Shown: positions 51,735 to 61,560, numbered from the stretch's first letter. The stretch: DNA of 64,000 nt from Fusarium oxysporum f. sp. lycopersici 4287 (GCF_000149955.1 NC_030999.1:603957-667956); one strand, 5' to 3'. Notes: generated from the sequence alone by a model not told the origin. Program-made: numbers and translations.

Positions 51735-51971
51735 TGTTGGAAGAATTGATGGTTCCCCCTCAACTTCAGGATGAAGGTTCAAGATTAAAGTTAAAGTTTG
51801 ATGTCCTAAAACCCAAATCGTAGGACTGTCATCTAGGACTCTAGGACTCAAATCCTAGAAAGAATCAGTCGAAGATATAAGGCCTCAAAGGTCCTTCGAC
51901 TACAAAAAAATAAAAATAATAATAAGAACAATCAATTGTTAACCGCACTCAGCATCCCTGCGTAATCCAAC
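51735..51971 (+). mobile_element. LTR-like segment, diverged
   Basis: TGTTGGAAGAATTGATGG... then CCTCAACTTCAGGATGAAGG, CGTAGGACT, CCTAGAAAG, GTCGAAGATATAAGGCCTC, all shared in order with the solo LTR family. The right limit is uncertain; TCCAACAACA near 51971 would close a TG...CA unit. No flanking duplication found. Confidence 0.6.
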
Positions 51972-52121
51972 AACACATACTTGACGGACCCAGGGTCAGT
52001 ATTCACAATCAATGTGGTGTTTACTTGAGGAAGAAAGGATGCAAAGGAAATGCTAATTAAGGGGTTTTAAGTTTAAAATAGCAGTAGAAGGAATTCTAAA
52101 GAGCGGAGCCTTTATGTTGTA

Positions 52122-52344
52122 CAGTGGGATGCAATAAGTTTGAATACCGGGCGTGTATCATCTTTCGCCGCTAGCCTCTTTGAGCCAGCTACAACGTGCA
52201 TATCAGCTTTTGCACGGCTAATAAGTATATAGTGATTGGTTAGATCAAGCTTCTTTCTTAGATTAGAAGCGGGCTGAACTCCAAATAGGCTAGACAGGGG
52301 GTAACAGTACTTCAAAAGGTATTCAAACTTATTGCATCCCACTG
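52122..52344. mobile_element. mimp MITE, 223 bp
   Basis: Termini CAGTGGGATGCAATAAGTTT and inverse, extended to a 27-bp TIR ending TTGAATACC, flanked by TA (52120-52121, 52345-52346). Confidence 0.95.
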
Positions 52345-52788
52345 TAACAGTAGGGTGTCTCAGATTGGCCTGTCTAAGCCAAGGGAAAAAAGAGGAAAGA
52401 GAGCAACAGTTGCGTCCCTTTAGGGGCGTTACTTTTAGTGAAAGCCGAGTGAATCCCCGGCCGGCACTTAGCTAACCTGCCTGAGACCCCACTAATAAAA
52501 CTTTAATTCCTCCGGGGCTTCCGTACGAGGTCTCTTCGCTCGTGCACCATGCGCCCTCGGCTGTCGGCATGGAACTCAGTGTAATCTCTTTATACTTTAA
52601 CAAAGATTTTAGACTTTACTTGCTACTACGCATGATATACTAGGGTGGTTGAACGTATTTGCAGCACGGTTGGGTACTGTAGGGCAAACAATCGATGGTC
52701 TGATCCTACAAGCGCGCCAACTAATACAGCCAAAGAAAACGCTACAAGATAACTGATGGAGGGGAGGGACCGAACTGGCCGCGTCGTA
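52345..52788. other. Spacer between two mimps
   Basis: 444 bp, no gene recognised. It would be the upstream region of any gene flanking the mimps, but no secreted-protein start was found here. Confidence 0.5.
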
Positions 52789-53010
52789 CAGTGGGATGCA
52801 ATAAGTTTGAATACCGGGCGTGTATCTTCTTTTGCCACTAGCCTCTTTGAGCCAGCTTCCACGTGCATATCAGTTTTTGCACGGCTAATAAGAATAGAGT
52901 GATTGGCTAGATCGAGCTTCTCCCTCAGATTAGAAGCAGGCTAAACTCCAATAGGCTAGACAGGGAGTATCAGTACTTCAAAAGGTATTCAAACTTATTG
53001 TATCCCACTG
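52789..53010. mobile_element. mimp MITE, 222 bp
   Basis: Same termini as the neighbour, flanked by TA (52787-52788, 53011-53012). Interior nearly identical and in the same orientation, so the two may be a recent duplication or closely related insertions. Confidence 0.95.
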
Positions 53011-53816
53011 TATGAAGCGGCTCTTAATAGTAATGCAGGTACCCAAATGCGAGCATAGCTAATAATAACCTTTTTGCTAAGGTTGCTTAAGAAATCGCAC
53101 GAATTAAGTCACTGTTTGTGGGTCGGATCATGATTATGCGTTTATGCAGGGTCGCGGCTCTGTGGACTGCGCCATGTCGATGCAGAAACAGAAGAACTAC
53201 AGCTTCTTCTTTGAGAAGGGAAACCGTTGAAAGGTCCTGATAAAATCGTTGGTAAAGTCTAGGATCAGGGATGAGACGGCCGACGAAATTGCTACTGCGT
53301 AGCGAGAACTAATAGTCTCACGAAGCGGAGTGTGACAGTCTAGATAGAGTTGCCCCTGCATAAATCCCCAAGTATATTTTTGATGGGATATTCGATGGCT
53401 TACAGGATCGATCACAAGCAATTGCTGATCAGACCATTTTGAACTTTCGACTGCGGGATTTGTGAAAGCCAAGATGTCGGCTGCAGAAGAACACTGCTAT
53501 TATTAGAAAAATGTCTTGGTCGATGGTGAGTATGCATATTTGCTTCTCTGGAGTTGGCCATAAACCGGACCGGGTGTTGAGGATTGTATGGCCCAATGGT
53601 TCGAGTGCGTGGATCGACCGGACCCAGTATGCGACCGCAGTTTGTGAATGCGCATGCTTACTTTGTTGTGACAATAAATGAGCCAAGCAAAAGACGTACC
53701 AATCAAAGCTCAAACATTTAATGCTGACGACCGAGCACTGACAAGGATGCGGTCAGATATTGGAAATTAGAGACACAAAAGTCATCTGCAGTTCAAAAAT
53801 ACGGGGTCGTACAGCA
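53011..53816. other. Possible decayed gene, unrecognised
   Basis: On the minus strand two adjoining frames (about 53700-53500 and 53475-53197) read protein-like text, for example WSDQQLLVIDPVSHRI and QGQLYLDCHTPLRETI, that could be exons of one gene. I cannot define splice sites that give a long open frame or name a family. Confidence 0.25.
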
Positions 53817-53830
53817 GAAGTGGCCACTCA
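53817..53830. repeat. LINE target-site copy 1
   Basis: GAAGTGGCCACTCA, first of three identical copies (also 55114-55127 and 61125-61138) bounding two tandem non-LTR insertions. It contains the palindrome AGTGGCCACT. Confidence 0.92.
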
Positions 53831-55113
53831 TGTTATGTTATGTTATGTATATTTTTCGTCCGGGGGGCCAAAGGCCCCGAAAAGTCTCCTACTGGAGCAC
53901 AGGACGTGCTGAGCTAAACTATCTACAATTGCTGTCGCGCTGGACTCCTCCTAGAATACCCGCCATGTCCACTCGCATCAACGGAGAGCCTCTCGAGCTC
54001 CTTCCCCCGAGGGCACCTTCCTACTCGTAGCCAGCTCTACGGTAGGTTCAAGCACATCATCTTGGATGTCAAAGCAGGTGATTCAGGAGATATCCCCATG
54101 CAACTGCGATTCCATCTAGTTCATCCAGCATATCATCGGCACGAAGGCGCATTACTTTCAAGAGATCATCCCGTCAGCGGGAACTATTCCTCTCCAGCCT
54201 AGAATTCTCTTGCACAGATAGATCAAGTAGCTTTCCATGCCCAAAGGCAGGAGAACCATAACCCCTAAGATCGCCAGTAGCTGCAACCTAGGACCATACA
54301 TCCTTGGGGAAACCCCTCGCGGGGAAAAACCCAAGGCGGCTAGAACGCTGCTCTGTGGACAAGGCAGTCGCCTCGTTCCACGGTCTCCAGGTAAGCTCTG
54401 TACCGTTTTGACCCAACGGTTTGGTCTAGTGGTCTCAGCCAGTGAGACAGATTGTCAAAGCCTGGCGGTGTTCCAGGCAGCAGCCGAGGCTGCAGAAAGA
54501 AAGAGGTTCTCTGGGCAGTATGCGTACTGCAGAGGTCGGTCATGCAGCGTTTGAGCTACGAAAAGGGCAGCGAGCCATTTGAGGCCCGTGCGTCGAAGTT
54601 GGGGGCAACTGAGGGCCCAGAAAGTCGAGCAGCTGACGGCTGCTGGTCTTGTTTGGCAGCCGAAGCCACAAAGGTCGGTCGAGGCAGCGTTGGGCTGCAG
54701 GTGAGGATGTGGGTGAGGATGCGATGACCCTCAACTGTCGAGCGGTAGAATGCCGCAAGTGTCGTCTGGGCAGCCGAGGCTGCAGATGTCGGTTGTGCGG
54801 GAGATCGAAGGGGCGCAGAGCCCGGAATGTCGAAGGCTCGCGAAGCCGTAATGTCGAGGTAGGAAGAAGCCGCAGATATCACAAAGGAAATGGTGCCCGA
54901 AGGCGATGTCAAGAGCTCGCGGAGCTCAGTGTCGTTGGAGACACATGTCACGAAGAAAGGTCAACTCTCTGAAATCCCTTTCTTCCAGCAGCTGTTAGGG
55001 TCCCGCTAAGCCCACAGCTGTCTTTGCTGCCATTTTGGCCTGCAAAAACTTTCTGCCCTAGCAGCGCGCTAACAGCGGGTGCCAAGGAAAAAATGTTTTA
55101 AAGGGGAGAGTTG
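53831..55113 (-). mobile_element. Non-LTR retroposon, non-coding, LINE-like 3' end
   Basis: In minus orientation its 3' end is at 53831: a (CATAA)n/(TTATG)n tail, then the CCGGGGGGCC...GGCCCC hairpin and the AGCACGTCCTGTGCTCC block shared with the LINE and with 40310-40847. It has no RT or endonuclease coding. On the plus strand TGGTCTAGTGG at 54422 matches a Pol III A-box, but no good B-box follows. Flanked by GAAGTGGCCACTCA on both sides. Either a SINE-type partner of the LINE or an internally deleted LINE. Confidence 0.7.
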
Positions 55114-55127
55114 GAAGTGGCCACTCA
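55114..55127. repeat. LINE target-site copy 2
   Basis: GAAGTGGCCACTCA shared between the two tandem insertions. Confidence 0.92.
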
Positions 55128-55643
55128 TGTATGTATGTATGTATGTGTATTTTTCGTCCGGGGGGCCATCGGCCCCGAAAAGTCCCCTACTGGGGCACAG
55201 GACGTGCTGAGCTAGGGGAATCGAGATCTATCTCCACGCTAAATACAGAATGCTATTGGTTGAAAGAGGATTAGTCATTCGCGACGCGAAATTAAACTCC
55301 CCCGTCGGAACGCAGTTTCTGCAAACGCGTCAATAGACCACGTACACTATCCAGCATATCATCGGCACAAAAGGCGCATCGTATCGAGCCTGTTACCCGT
55401 CAGCGGGATGGCCAGGCGCGGCTACTGAACAGTAGCAGCAAGACAAGCCTGGGACCAGGCAGGCTATGGTAATGTCATGACTGCGGCAGCTCGAGGCTGC
55501 CTCGAGTGGTCACGGTCAGATGGAGTGTGTTGCAGCGTCCTCCATCTGGCCGAGCCCAGGTGTAAGAAGAGGTTACAAAAGAAAGGGAAAGAGAAGAAGA
55601 TAAATGAGAGAAGAGACGCGAGTGCGTCTCGAGCCGGTCTTGT

Positions 55644-58600
55644 CTAGTGACGAGGGCAGATCCTGTCGAAGAAGGCGCTTGTCTTAACAAGCTTGACGAA
55701 CTTGACGAAATCCTTACCTATTGCTAGGTTGACTGCTGCATTCGGTGAGGGTCCCAACCTCATCCGATGACGCGGCGGTACCTTTCTGCAGTAGAAGATA
55801 TGATCGGGTGCTTTGTGTCGGTTGCACGAGCAGACCAGGTGTGCGTCGCCATGGTCGAACCTCTCGTGATATGCGGCGTAATCCCCGTGGAGGGATCTCG
55901 CTGCCAGCAGACGGTGCAAGACTGCGCGCGGGAGCGAGAGCTCCGGCGGGCAGCCTGTGGTCGCCTTGAGATTGAGTCTCTTGTACTGCTCAGGGGCAGA
56001 GGTGGACCACCACGTCTCGAATGCTTCTTTCGGTTTCCGTCTTGCGATCCTTCGCAAGTATGTTAGTGTTGGCTGAGCCCCCTCTGGCCCGGGGGCTGAT
56101 GACGCTGCTTTGGCCAGTTTATCGGCCTGTTCGTTGCCCGGGATGTCGGCGTGTCCTGGCACCCAGCGTACCTCTGTGGCTCCATGCGAAGCCGCTAGTG
56201 CCTGAAACTCGAGAAAGACGTCCTGTGAGGAGTCGGACGGTGTGCCTCGCAGGCATGTAGCAGCCGCGAGATTGTCTAGGCAGATTATGATGTTTCGTGA
56301 AACTGATTCTTGTAGGTTTAGAGCGGCCTTCAAGCCCTCGAGTGCCCCTGTAGCTTCGGCATCGAAGACCTCTGCAGGTCCAAGGCGACCAGATCCGTGG
56401 AGAATGGGGAGACTGTCCTGATGAATAGCAAAGCCATAGCTGGCAGCTCCCTGAGAAGAGAGAGAGCCATCTGAGTATACGACTAGGGTAAGCGGGTCGA
56501 GTGACTGCACCCAACGGAGGAAAGCGTCGGCCGTTTCCTTCTTCGATGCTGTCTGCAGCGGTGGCATTTGTTCTTGGTTGAAGCATTGCTGAATGAGCTT
56601 CGGTCGCGCACACGGCGCAAGGAGCTCATCTGTACGTCGAAGACGTGTTCGGAAGCTGCTTTCCGTCTGTGCTTGATATTTTCGTTTGATGAGGTCGTGG
56701 TAAGCAGGTTGGCTGGGCGAACGCGTTCGGCTCGCCAGAGGGTGAGCCTCATCAAGCGATTTGAGCCGTGCAGAGAATCGGAGTCGCCGTGCTTCAAGGA
56801 GTTGCGCGACTGGCGGTATCCCACTTTCTCGGTGGAGAGCAGCAGTAGGTGTTGTCTTCCAGACGGGAAGTATAGCTCTCATGGCCTGGTTCATGGCTTT
56901 GGTCATTCTCTGTATGAGATGCTGGTTGCTCGATGGTATGTCTTTCGTAGGCTGGTTCCACCGCGGCCTGGATGTTCCCGAGTACCACGCCTCGGAGCCG
57001 TGGAGCAGCACGGGCTTGACACATGCTCTGACGGCACTCCGCACGGCGCTCGGCAGAGGGCCGTGTATCGTATTGGTCAGTCCTCGCAAGTGGTAGGCGA
57101 CGGCCTTTGCCTTCGCCGCCCACTTCTCTACATGGATCCGGAAGGATAGCCTGCTGTCAAGCCAGATGCCCAGCCAGCGTAGGGCTGGCTCGGGATGTTT
57201 CTCGATATCTCCGTGACGTACCGCTGGAGCGGTCCTGGGTTTGCTGCGAGAGAAGTGCATGACTTCGGTCTTCCTCGAGTCGAAGGAGACGCCGTTTGTC
57301 GCGCCCCAGCGCACCATCTCGTCGATGGCCCTGGAAGCCATAGCGGCAGTTTCATCTACTGTATCGCCTACGGATAGGATGGCTGTATCGTCGGCATAGC
57401 CAAAGCGGCCTTGGGGGTTGCCGAGTCGGTAGATGGGCTCTGTATAGAGCAGGAAAAGAATCGGCGATACAGGCGACCCCTGAGGGAGGCCGCACTGGAG
57501 AGGAGAGGAGGATGTGAGGGTGTCTTGATATCTGACACGGGCCGATCGGCCACTCATAAAGGACCCAGCCCATCTAGCCAGATGATCGGGCCAGCCTTGT
57601 ACGCGTAGACGCAGAACCAGCCTGTTTCGCATGACGGTGTCGAATGCGCCTTGGATATCCATCGTGACCAGAGTGGCCACCTTCTTGCGTGCGAATGCCT
57701 CTTCGATATCATGGATCAGGGCGGCCACTAGGTCTGTTGCCGACCTTTTGGGGAGAGCACCAGCTTGTTGTGGGTGAAGAACACTGAAGTGAATGGCTGC
57801 CCACGCAAGACGGCGTGCGATCAGCCGTTCTAGACCCTTGCCGAGGCAGGAGAGCAGAGAGATAGGTCGCCAAGCCCGTGGCGACGTGAGATCTCGGCGT
57901 CCGGGTTTGGCGATCATGACCACTTCCGCCTCCCTAAATGGTTTCGGATGGTGGCCTACAGAGAGGCATTTTTCGAACAGGCGGCGGACGTGCGTCCCAA
58001 TGATATGCCATACGGCTTTAAGAAGGTTAACGGTGATATTATCTGATCCTGGAGATGTATTGCCTGTGTGGAGGGTCGCATACTGTGCCTCATCTAGGGA
58101 GATTTCGACGGGAAACGGGATCGGTCTAAGAGGAGAGATGAGCATCCAAGGGTCTTGGATGTCGTCGTCTGCCGTTCGTCGTTCCAGCGTGGCTCGTCGG
58201 AGAGCGTTAGCCTTATCTATCTGAGATTCGTAGACGACATCGTCAACCTGCAATGGTGGCGGCTGGAAGGGCCCTGGGGACTTCAGCCACCGAACGGCTT
58301 TGAAAACAGAGCTACTGTCGGAGAAGGTGTCGATGAGATTCCGCCAGTAGAGCCTTTTGGCTCGGCGGACTACGCGATGGAAGTCTCGTTTGGCGATTTG
58401 GACTTCCTCGTTGAAGCCAAAAGGGTAGAGTCTTCTGATTGCACGAAATGCAGCCGCGGCGCCGGCGCATTCTTCGGTCCACCAGGGAGCAGTTCGTGCA
58501 CCCTTCCGTGTAGGCCGGCCAGCTGCCTTCGCTGCCGATGTTAGGAGTTTCACGAGTGCAGAGGCAAGCTCATCAAGCTCGGATGGGGTCGAATCAGCTG

Positions 58601-59387
58601 TAGGGAGTCCAGCGGCTCCAAGCTCTACGATCTCAGCGAATCGTTTGAGCTCGTCATCTGTTGTCACCCGAACCCGGCCCGGTTGCATCGGGGCTAGTCC
58701 CGCATCGGGAAGCGTAAGGCTGAGCGTGAAGTGGTCGGAGCTAGTGGCAAGGTGATCTTCGACAGTAGCTTCAGCAAGTGACATATTAGTAAAGGCAAGA
58801 TCGATCGTGTTGCCGTGTGGGTTTGTTGGAATATCTGGAATGTTAAGTAGGTCGAGATCATTTTCTGATGCCCAGTCTGCAATTTCTTGGCCACGGTTCG
58901 TCGCTTGTCCCGTCTGCCAAGTATGATGTCTGGCGTTAAAGTCGCCGGCGATAAGGCAGCGTTCCGGAACAGGCCATCGTATCAGTATGTTCAGGGCATC
59001 ACTCTCGTCGTTCTGACGATAGAAGTTAACTATCGTCATGCCGTTGATTGTAAGCCATAGAATATCCCGAGTCTGAAAGGGCCGGATCTGATCAGCCAGG
59101 AGCCTTGGGTCTCGTCGGACATATGTCATGACTCTAGGCCGAGTGTCGTTACCGTCCCATGTCTCGACAGGTGTGAACGTGTCGTATGCGGGATGGGTTT
59201 TAGTTAGGGAGCGAGTGTCTGTGTGAGCAGTCCACGGCTCCTGTAGAAGGACGATGTCGTATCGTTCTGAGTCGGCCAGCGCCAGGGCGCAGTCGTGGGC
59301 CGGGGGGATCTTGCCGACGTTGGCCTGAAAGATCCTGAGCGGCTTCTTGTTGTTCTTTCGTGTCTGCGAGTATCTATTCCTGGTCAA
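55644..59387 (-). CDS. LINE ORF2: endonuclease, reverse transcriptase, RNase H
   Basis: 1247 open codons. AP endonuclease: LRIFQANVGK (about 18), LLQEPW (about 47), IAGDFNARHHTWQ, TSSDHFTLSL. Reverse transcriptase: VTMDIQGAFDTV, QGSPVSPILFLLY, catalytic FGYADDTAIL at about 660. RNase H: VVYSDGSLSSQGAASYG at about 970, DAEATGALEGL, CLDNLAAATCL, VPGHADIPGNEQADKLAK. C-terminus: CSCNRHKAPDHIFYC zinc-like motif. The enzyme nicks target DNA and copies the RNA at the nick. The frame begins without an ATG: the first codon marked is TTG at 59387, inside the end of ORF1, and no ATG lies before the endonuclease domain, so translation probably depends on ORF1 (frameshift or reinitiation). Confidence 0.93.
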   Translation of the reverse strand: MTRNRYSQTRKNNKKPLRIFQANVGKIPPAHDCALALADSERYDIVLLQEPWTAHTDTRSLTKTHPAYDTFTPVETWDGNDTRPRVMTYVRRDPRLLADQIRPFQTRDILWLTINGMTIVNFYRQNDESDALNILIRWPVPERCLIAGDFNARHHTWQTGQATNRGQEIADWASENDLDLLNIPDIPTNPHGNTIDLAFTNMSLAEATVEDHLATSSDHFTLSLTLPDAGLAPMQPGRVRVTTDDELKRFAEIVELGAAGLPTADSTPSELDELASALVKLLTSAAKAAGRPTRKGARTAPWWTEECAGAAAAFRAIRRLYPFGFNEEVQIAKRDFHRVVRRAKRLYWRNLIDTFSDSSSVFKAVRWLKSPGPFQPPPLQVDDVVYESQIDKANALRRATLERRTADDDIQDPWMLISPLRPIPFPVEISLDEAQYATLHTGNTSPGSDNITVNLLKAVWHIIGTHVRRLFEKCLSVGHHPKPFREAEVVMIAKPGRRDLTSPRAWRPISLLSCLGKGLERLIARRLAWAAIHFSVLHPQQAGALPKRSATDLVAALIHDIEEAFARKKVATLVTMDIQGAFDTVMRNRLVLRLRVQGWPDHLARWAGSFMSGRSARVRYQDTLTSSSPLQCGLPQGSPVSPILFLLYTEPIYRLGNPQGRFGYADDTAILSVGDTVDETAAMASRAIDEMVRWGATNGVSFDSRKTEVMHFSRSKPRTAPAVRHGDIEKHPEPALRWLGIWLDSRLSFRIHVEKWAAKAKAVAYHLRGLTNTIHGPLPSAVRSAVRACVKPVLLHGSEAWYSGTSRPRWNQPTKDIPSSNQHLIQRMTKAMNQAMRAILPVWKTTPTAALHRESGIPPVAQLLEARRLRFSARLKSLDEAHPLASRTRSPSQPAYHDLIKRKYQAQTESSFRTRLRRTDELLAPCARPKLIQQCFNQEQMPPLQTASKKETADAFLRWVQSLDPLTLVVYSDGSLSSQGAASYGFAIHQDSLPILHGSGRLGPAEVFDAEATGALEGLKAALNLQESVSRNIIICLDNLAAATCLRGTPSDSSQDVFLEFQALAASHGATEVRWVPGHADIPGNEQADKLAKAASSAPGPEGAQPTLTYLRRIARRKPKEAFETWWSTSAPEQYKRLNLKATTGCPPELSLPRAVLHRLLAARSLHGDYAAYHERFDHGDAHLVCSCNRHKAPDHIFYCRKVPPRHRMRLGPSPNAAVNLAIGKDFVKFVKLVKTSAFFDRICPRH

Positions 59388-60996
59388 GAGGACGAGTGAT
59401 GAGAACTATGCGCCGTTTTCGCGGTGAGCCTGGTCGGGGATGCTCGGGCTCCTCCTCCGCTTCGTAGCCCGCATGAGGGCTTGTGGCCACCATGATGCAC
59501 GAGGGTGCTCCTGATGCCGCTGGACTTGGACCACGAATGCTCGGCTGTTCGTGTGATGCGATGTCGTCGCTTTGTTGGGCTTCCAGATGCGACTCTGGTT
59601 GTTGTGCCAGGTGTCGTTGTCGGTATGCCTCCGCGCCAACGGTCCGGACATGTCCTCGTTGCTCTTTGGTGAGTCGGCGGAGCACGCCGTGCACTCTCTT
59701 TGGCCGAGCTGGGCACTTATGAAAGTTGGCTTGGTGAGGGCCTAAGCAGTTGATGCACTGTTCTGGTGCAGTACAGTTATCTATAATGTGGCCAGTCTTA
59801 CCACAGCGTTGGCAAACTGGCTGTCTATGACAGTTGCGGGCAAAGTGGTAGCCCCAACACGTCTCACATTGTCTGGGTCGGTCGGTTTTGTCAATCAGTC
59901 TCGCCGCGCTGCTGCCAAAGAGCGACCAGAATCTCTTTGTGGGCTTCAGAAACGACACAAGTAGAGTCTTGGTCAAGGGGCTGTCCGAGAATTGTCGCGA
60001 AGGACGTATATCAACAGGCTTAAGCCCCGTCTGGATTTCTATCTCATCACGGACAATACTGTCACTATCCACCTCTTTACCGTGAAAGTCAGTCAGTCTT
60101 GTGGGAAAGTCTGAGACTACATAGGTGAACCATTCCTTGTTCGTTTCTACTGTCGTAGCTCCCAGTTCAGCCGCCCACTCAGCCTGCTTCTCTACGAGAA
60201 AGTCGCGTGTCTCAGGGTCGGCAGTCAGGACGGCCCATCCCGATCTGACCTGGAAAACCTGTCGAATCTTGCTTGAGACGGCGCTGAGTTTTTCCTGGAT
60301 CAGGGTTCGGATTGCATAGCTACTGTGGGCTCTGGCCGGAGCCCCGGCTTCTAGACGGATGAAGACACGGAGGTCTTGTCGGGGTGGGGCGATGGTCGTT
60401 TGTTGCCCTTGGCGATGAGGTGGATCTGTTTGTCGGCGTCCATGTTGTTGTTGTTGTCTGTGGGTTAGACGGTCACGGTCAGTGCGAGGCGAGGCAGCGG
60501 CTACGCTGCTGTAGGTAGGCTTGGGGATGGTAGGTCCGGCACTGGAGAGCTCTCGTTTCCAGGAGTCAAGGAAGCTGTCGGCAAACTGTTGAGCGAAACG
60601 TCGTTGCGGTCCGGTAGTGAATTGTTGTGCGGCTTCTTCGAACTTGGCGCAGAAGGCCTGGAATACCATAAGTTTGGCATTGTACTCCTCTATGCGTTCG
60701 CGCGCGAGATCATTGGCTGATTCGATTATAGAGACTGGTTGCTGTTCAAAGGTCGATGAGGGGCTGGCGCGCTTAGCTCCTTCCGTAGCTGCAGCAATGG
60801 TAGCGGCATTGAGCGGTGAGGATGGTGTCTGAGCCATCCGCCTGGGACCGGGTGAAACACCAATGGTGCCGTTCACGGCCGCAGGGCTGTTCTGTAAGAG
60901 GGTTGCACGGGCTCCTCGGTTCAGATTGGCGGGAGTGTGGATCCCTAAATCGAAAGGGTCCGGAGCAGCGGGCGGGTTCGTCGTAGGCGAAGCCAT
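59374..60996 (-). CDS. LINE ORF1: gag-like RNA-binding protein
   Basis: 540 residues from ATG 60996 (MASPTTNPPAAPDPFDLG); the frame is open upstream to 61047 without an ATG. It has an Ala/Pro/Ser-rich N-terminus, a coiled-coil-like segment (ARERIEEYNAKLMVFQAFCA), a basic Q/R-rich middle (HRQQQQHGRRQTDPPHRQ), a folded region (LRVFIRLEAGAP...), then three zinc knuckles near residues 378-430 (CETCWGYHFARNC, CQRCGKTGHIIDNC, CINCLGPHQANFHKC). It packages LINE RNA into ribonucleoprotein. Its stop overlaps the first 14 nt of ORF2 in the +1 (or -2) frame. Confidence 0.92.
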   Translation of the reverse strand: MASPTTNPPAAPDPFDLGIHTPANLNRGARATLLQNSPAAVNGTIGVSPGPRRMAQTPSSPLNAATIAAATEGAKRASPSSTFEQQPVSIIESANDLARERIEEYNAKLMVFQAFCAKFEEAAQQFTTGPQRRFAQQFADSFLDSWKRELSSAGPTIPKPTYSSVAAASPRTDRDRLTHRQQQQHGRRQTDPPHRQGQQTTIAPPRQDLRVFIRLEAGAPARAHSSYAIRTLIQEKLSAVSSKIRQVFQVRSGWAVLTADPETRDFLVEKQAEWAAELGATTVETNKEWFTYVVSDFPTRLTDFHGKEVDSDSIVRDEIEIQTGLKPVDIRPSRQFSDSPLTKTLLVSFLKPTKRFWSLFGSSAARLIDKTDRPRQCETCWGYHFARNCHRQPVCQRCGKTGHIIDNCTAPEQCINCLGPHQANFHKCPARPKRVHGVLRRLTKEQRGHVRTVGAEAYRQRHLAQQPESHLEAQQSDDIASHEQPSIRGPSPAASGAPSCIMVATSPHAGYEAEEEPEHPRPGSPRKRRIVLITRPLDQE

Positions 60997-61124
60997 CGCC
61001 GCGGCTTGCGGCTGCGCAAAGCGCAAATTGAGGCGTTTGTTGTGCACTTGTTAAGGATTTAGGTGTAGACAGGGCGACTTTCTTAACAATTGTATGCCAA
61101 GAAAGTGTGATGACAAAGGAAGGT

Positions 61125-61138
61125 GAAGTGGCCACTCA
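61125..61138. repeat. LINE target-site copy 3
   Basis: GAAGTGGCCACTCA at the 5' end of the LINE. Confidence 0.92.
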
Positions 61139-61354
61139 ATTCGTCTGATCAGACTGCTGTAGGGTAGGTAATCGGGAACGAGAAGAGCCTGAGGTGACAC
61201 GGCACCCGAATTTGCTTGTTCTGGCTGTTGGGGGCTTTTACTCCGGCCCGCGCTCACGGCATTGATCGTTTACCTACCTAAACTGTTTCACAATATTCCG
61301 ATTGGTTGACTTACGCAGGCGACAGAGTGGGTAGTCGGATCATATGTGGGATAA

Positions 61355-61560
61355 TGTTGAATGTTGGAGGGTTCACCCTCAACTTCAGGATTAAGGTTCA
61401 GGATTAAAGTTTGACGCCCTAAACTTAGATCGTAGGACTTTCATCTAGGACTTTCTAGGACTAAAGTCATAGAAGGAACCAGTCGAAGATATAAGGTCTC
61501 AATAGTCCTTCGATTGCGACAGGATCAAGAAATATACACGATTCACCTTAATATCTGACA
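61355..61560 (+). mobile_element. Solo LTR (206 bp) with 5-bp duplication GATAA
   Basis: Starts TGTTGAATGTTGGAGG, ends CCTTAATATCTGACA, flanked by GATAA at 61350-61354 and 61561-61565. It is upstream of the catalase-peroxidase gene in the same orientation, about 760 bp from its ATG. Confidence 0.95.

Larger units (their letters stand above)
55128..61124 (-). mobile_element. Full-length Tad-like LINE with both ORFs open
   Basis: About 6.0 kb between 14-bp duplications GAAGTGGCCACTCA (55114-55127, 61125-61138). The 5' UTR is about 128 bp, then ORF1 and ORF2 overlapping, a 516-bp 3' UTR with hairpin, and a (CATA)n tail. Domain order (gag with zinc knuckles; AP endonuclease, RT, RNase H, terminal Cys/His) is that of the Tad/I-type fungal LINEs. 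No stop or frameshift was found, so it may be active. Confidence 0.93.

Noticed and set aside
54421..54480. tRNA-like A-box and a GTTCCAGGC word
   Set aside because: No cloverleaf can be drawn and the B-box is poor; not annotated as a tRNA gene.
54556..54972. Overlapping 107-131 aa frames in the retroposon
   Set aside because: They lie on a repetitive GC-rich segment, with conflicting frames on both strands and no domain.
56568..57149. 193-aa plus frame opposite LINE ORF2
   Set aside because: Shadow of the ORF2 reverse-transcriptase region.
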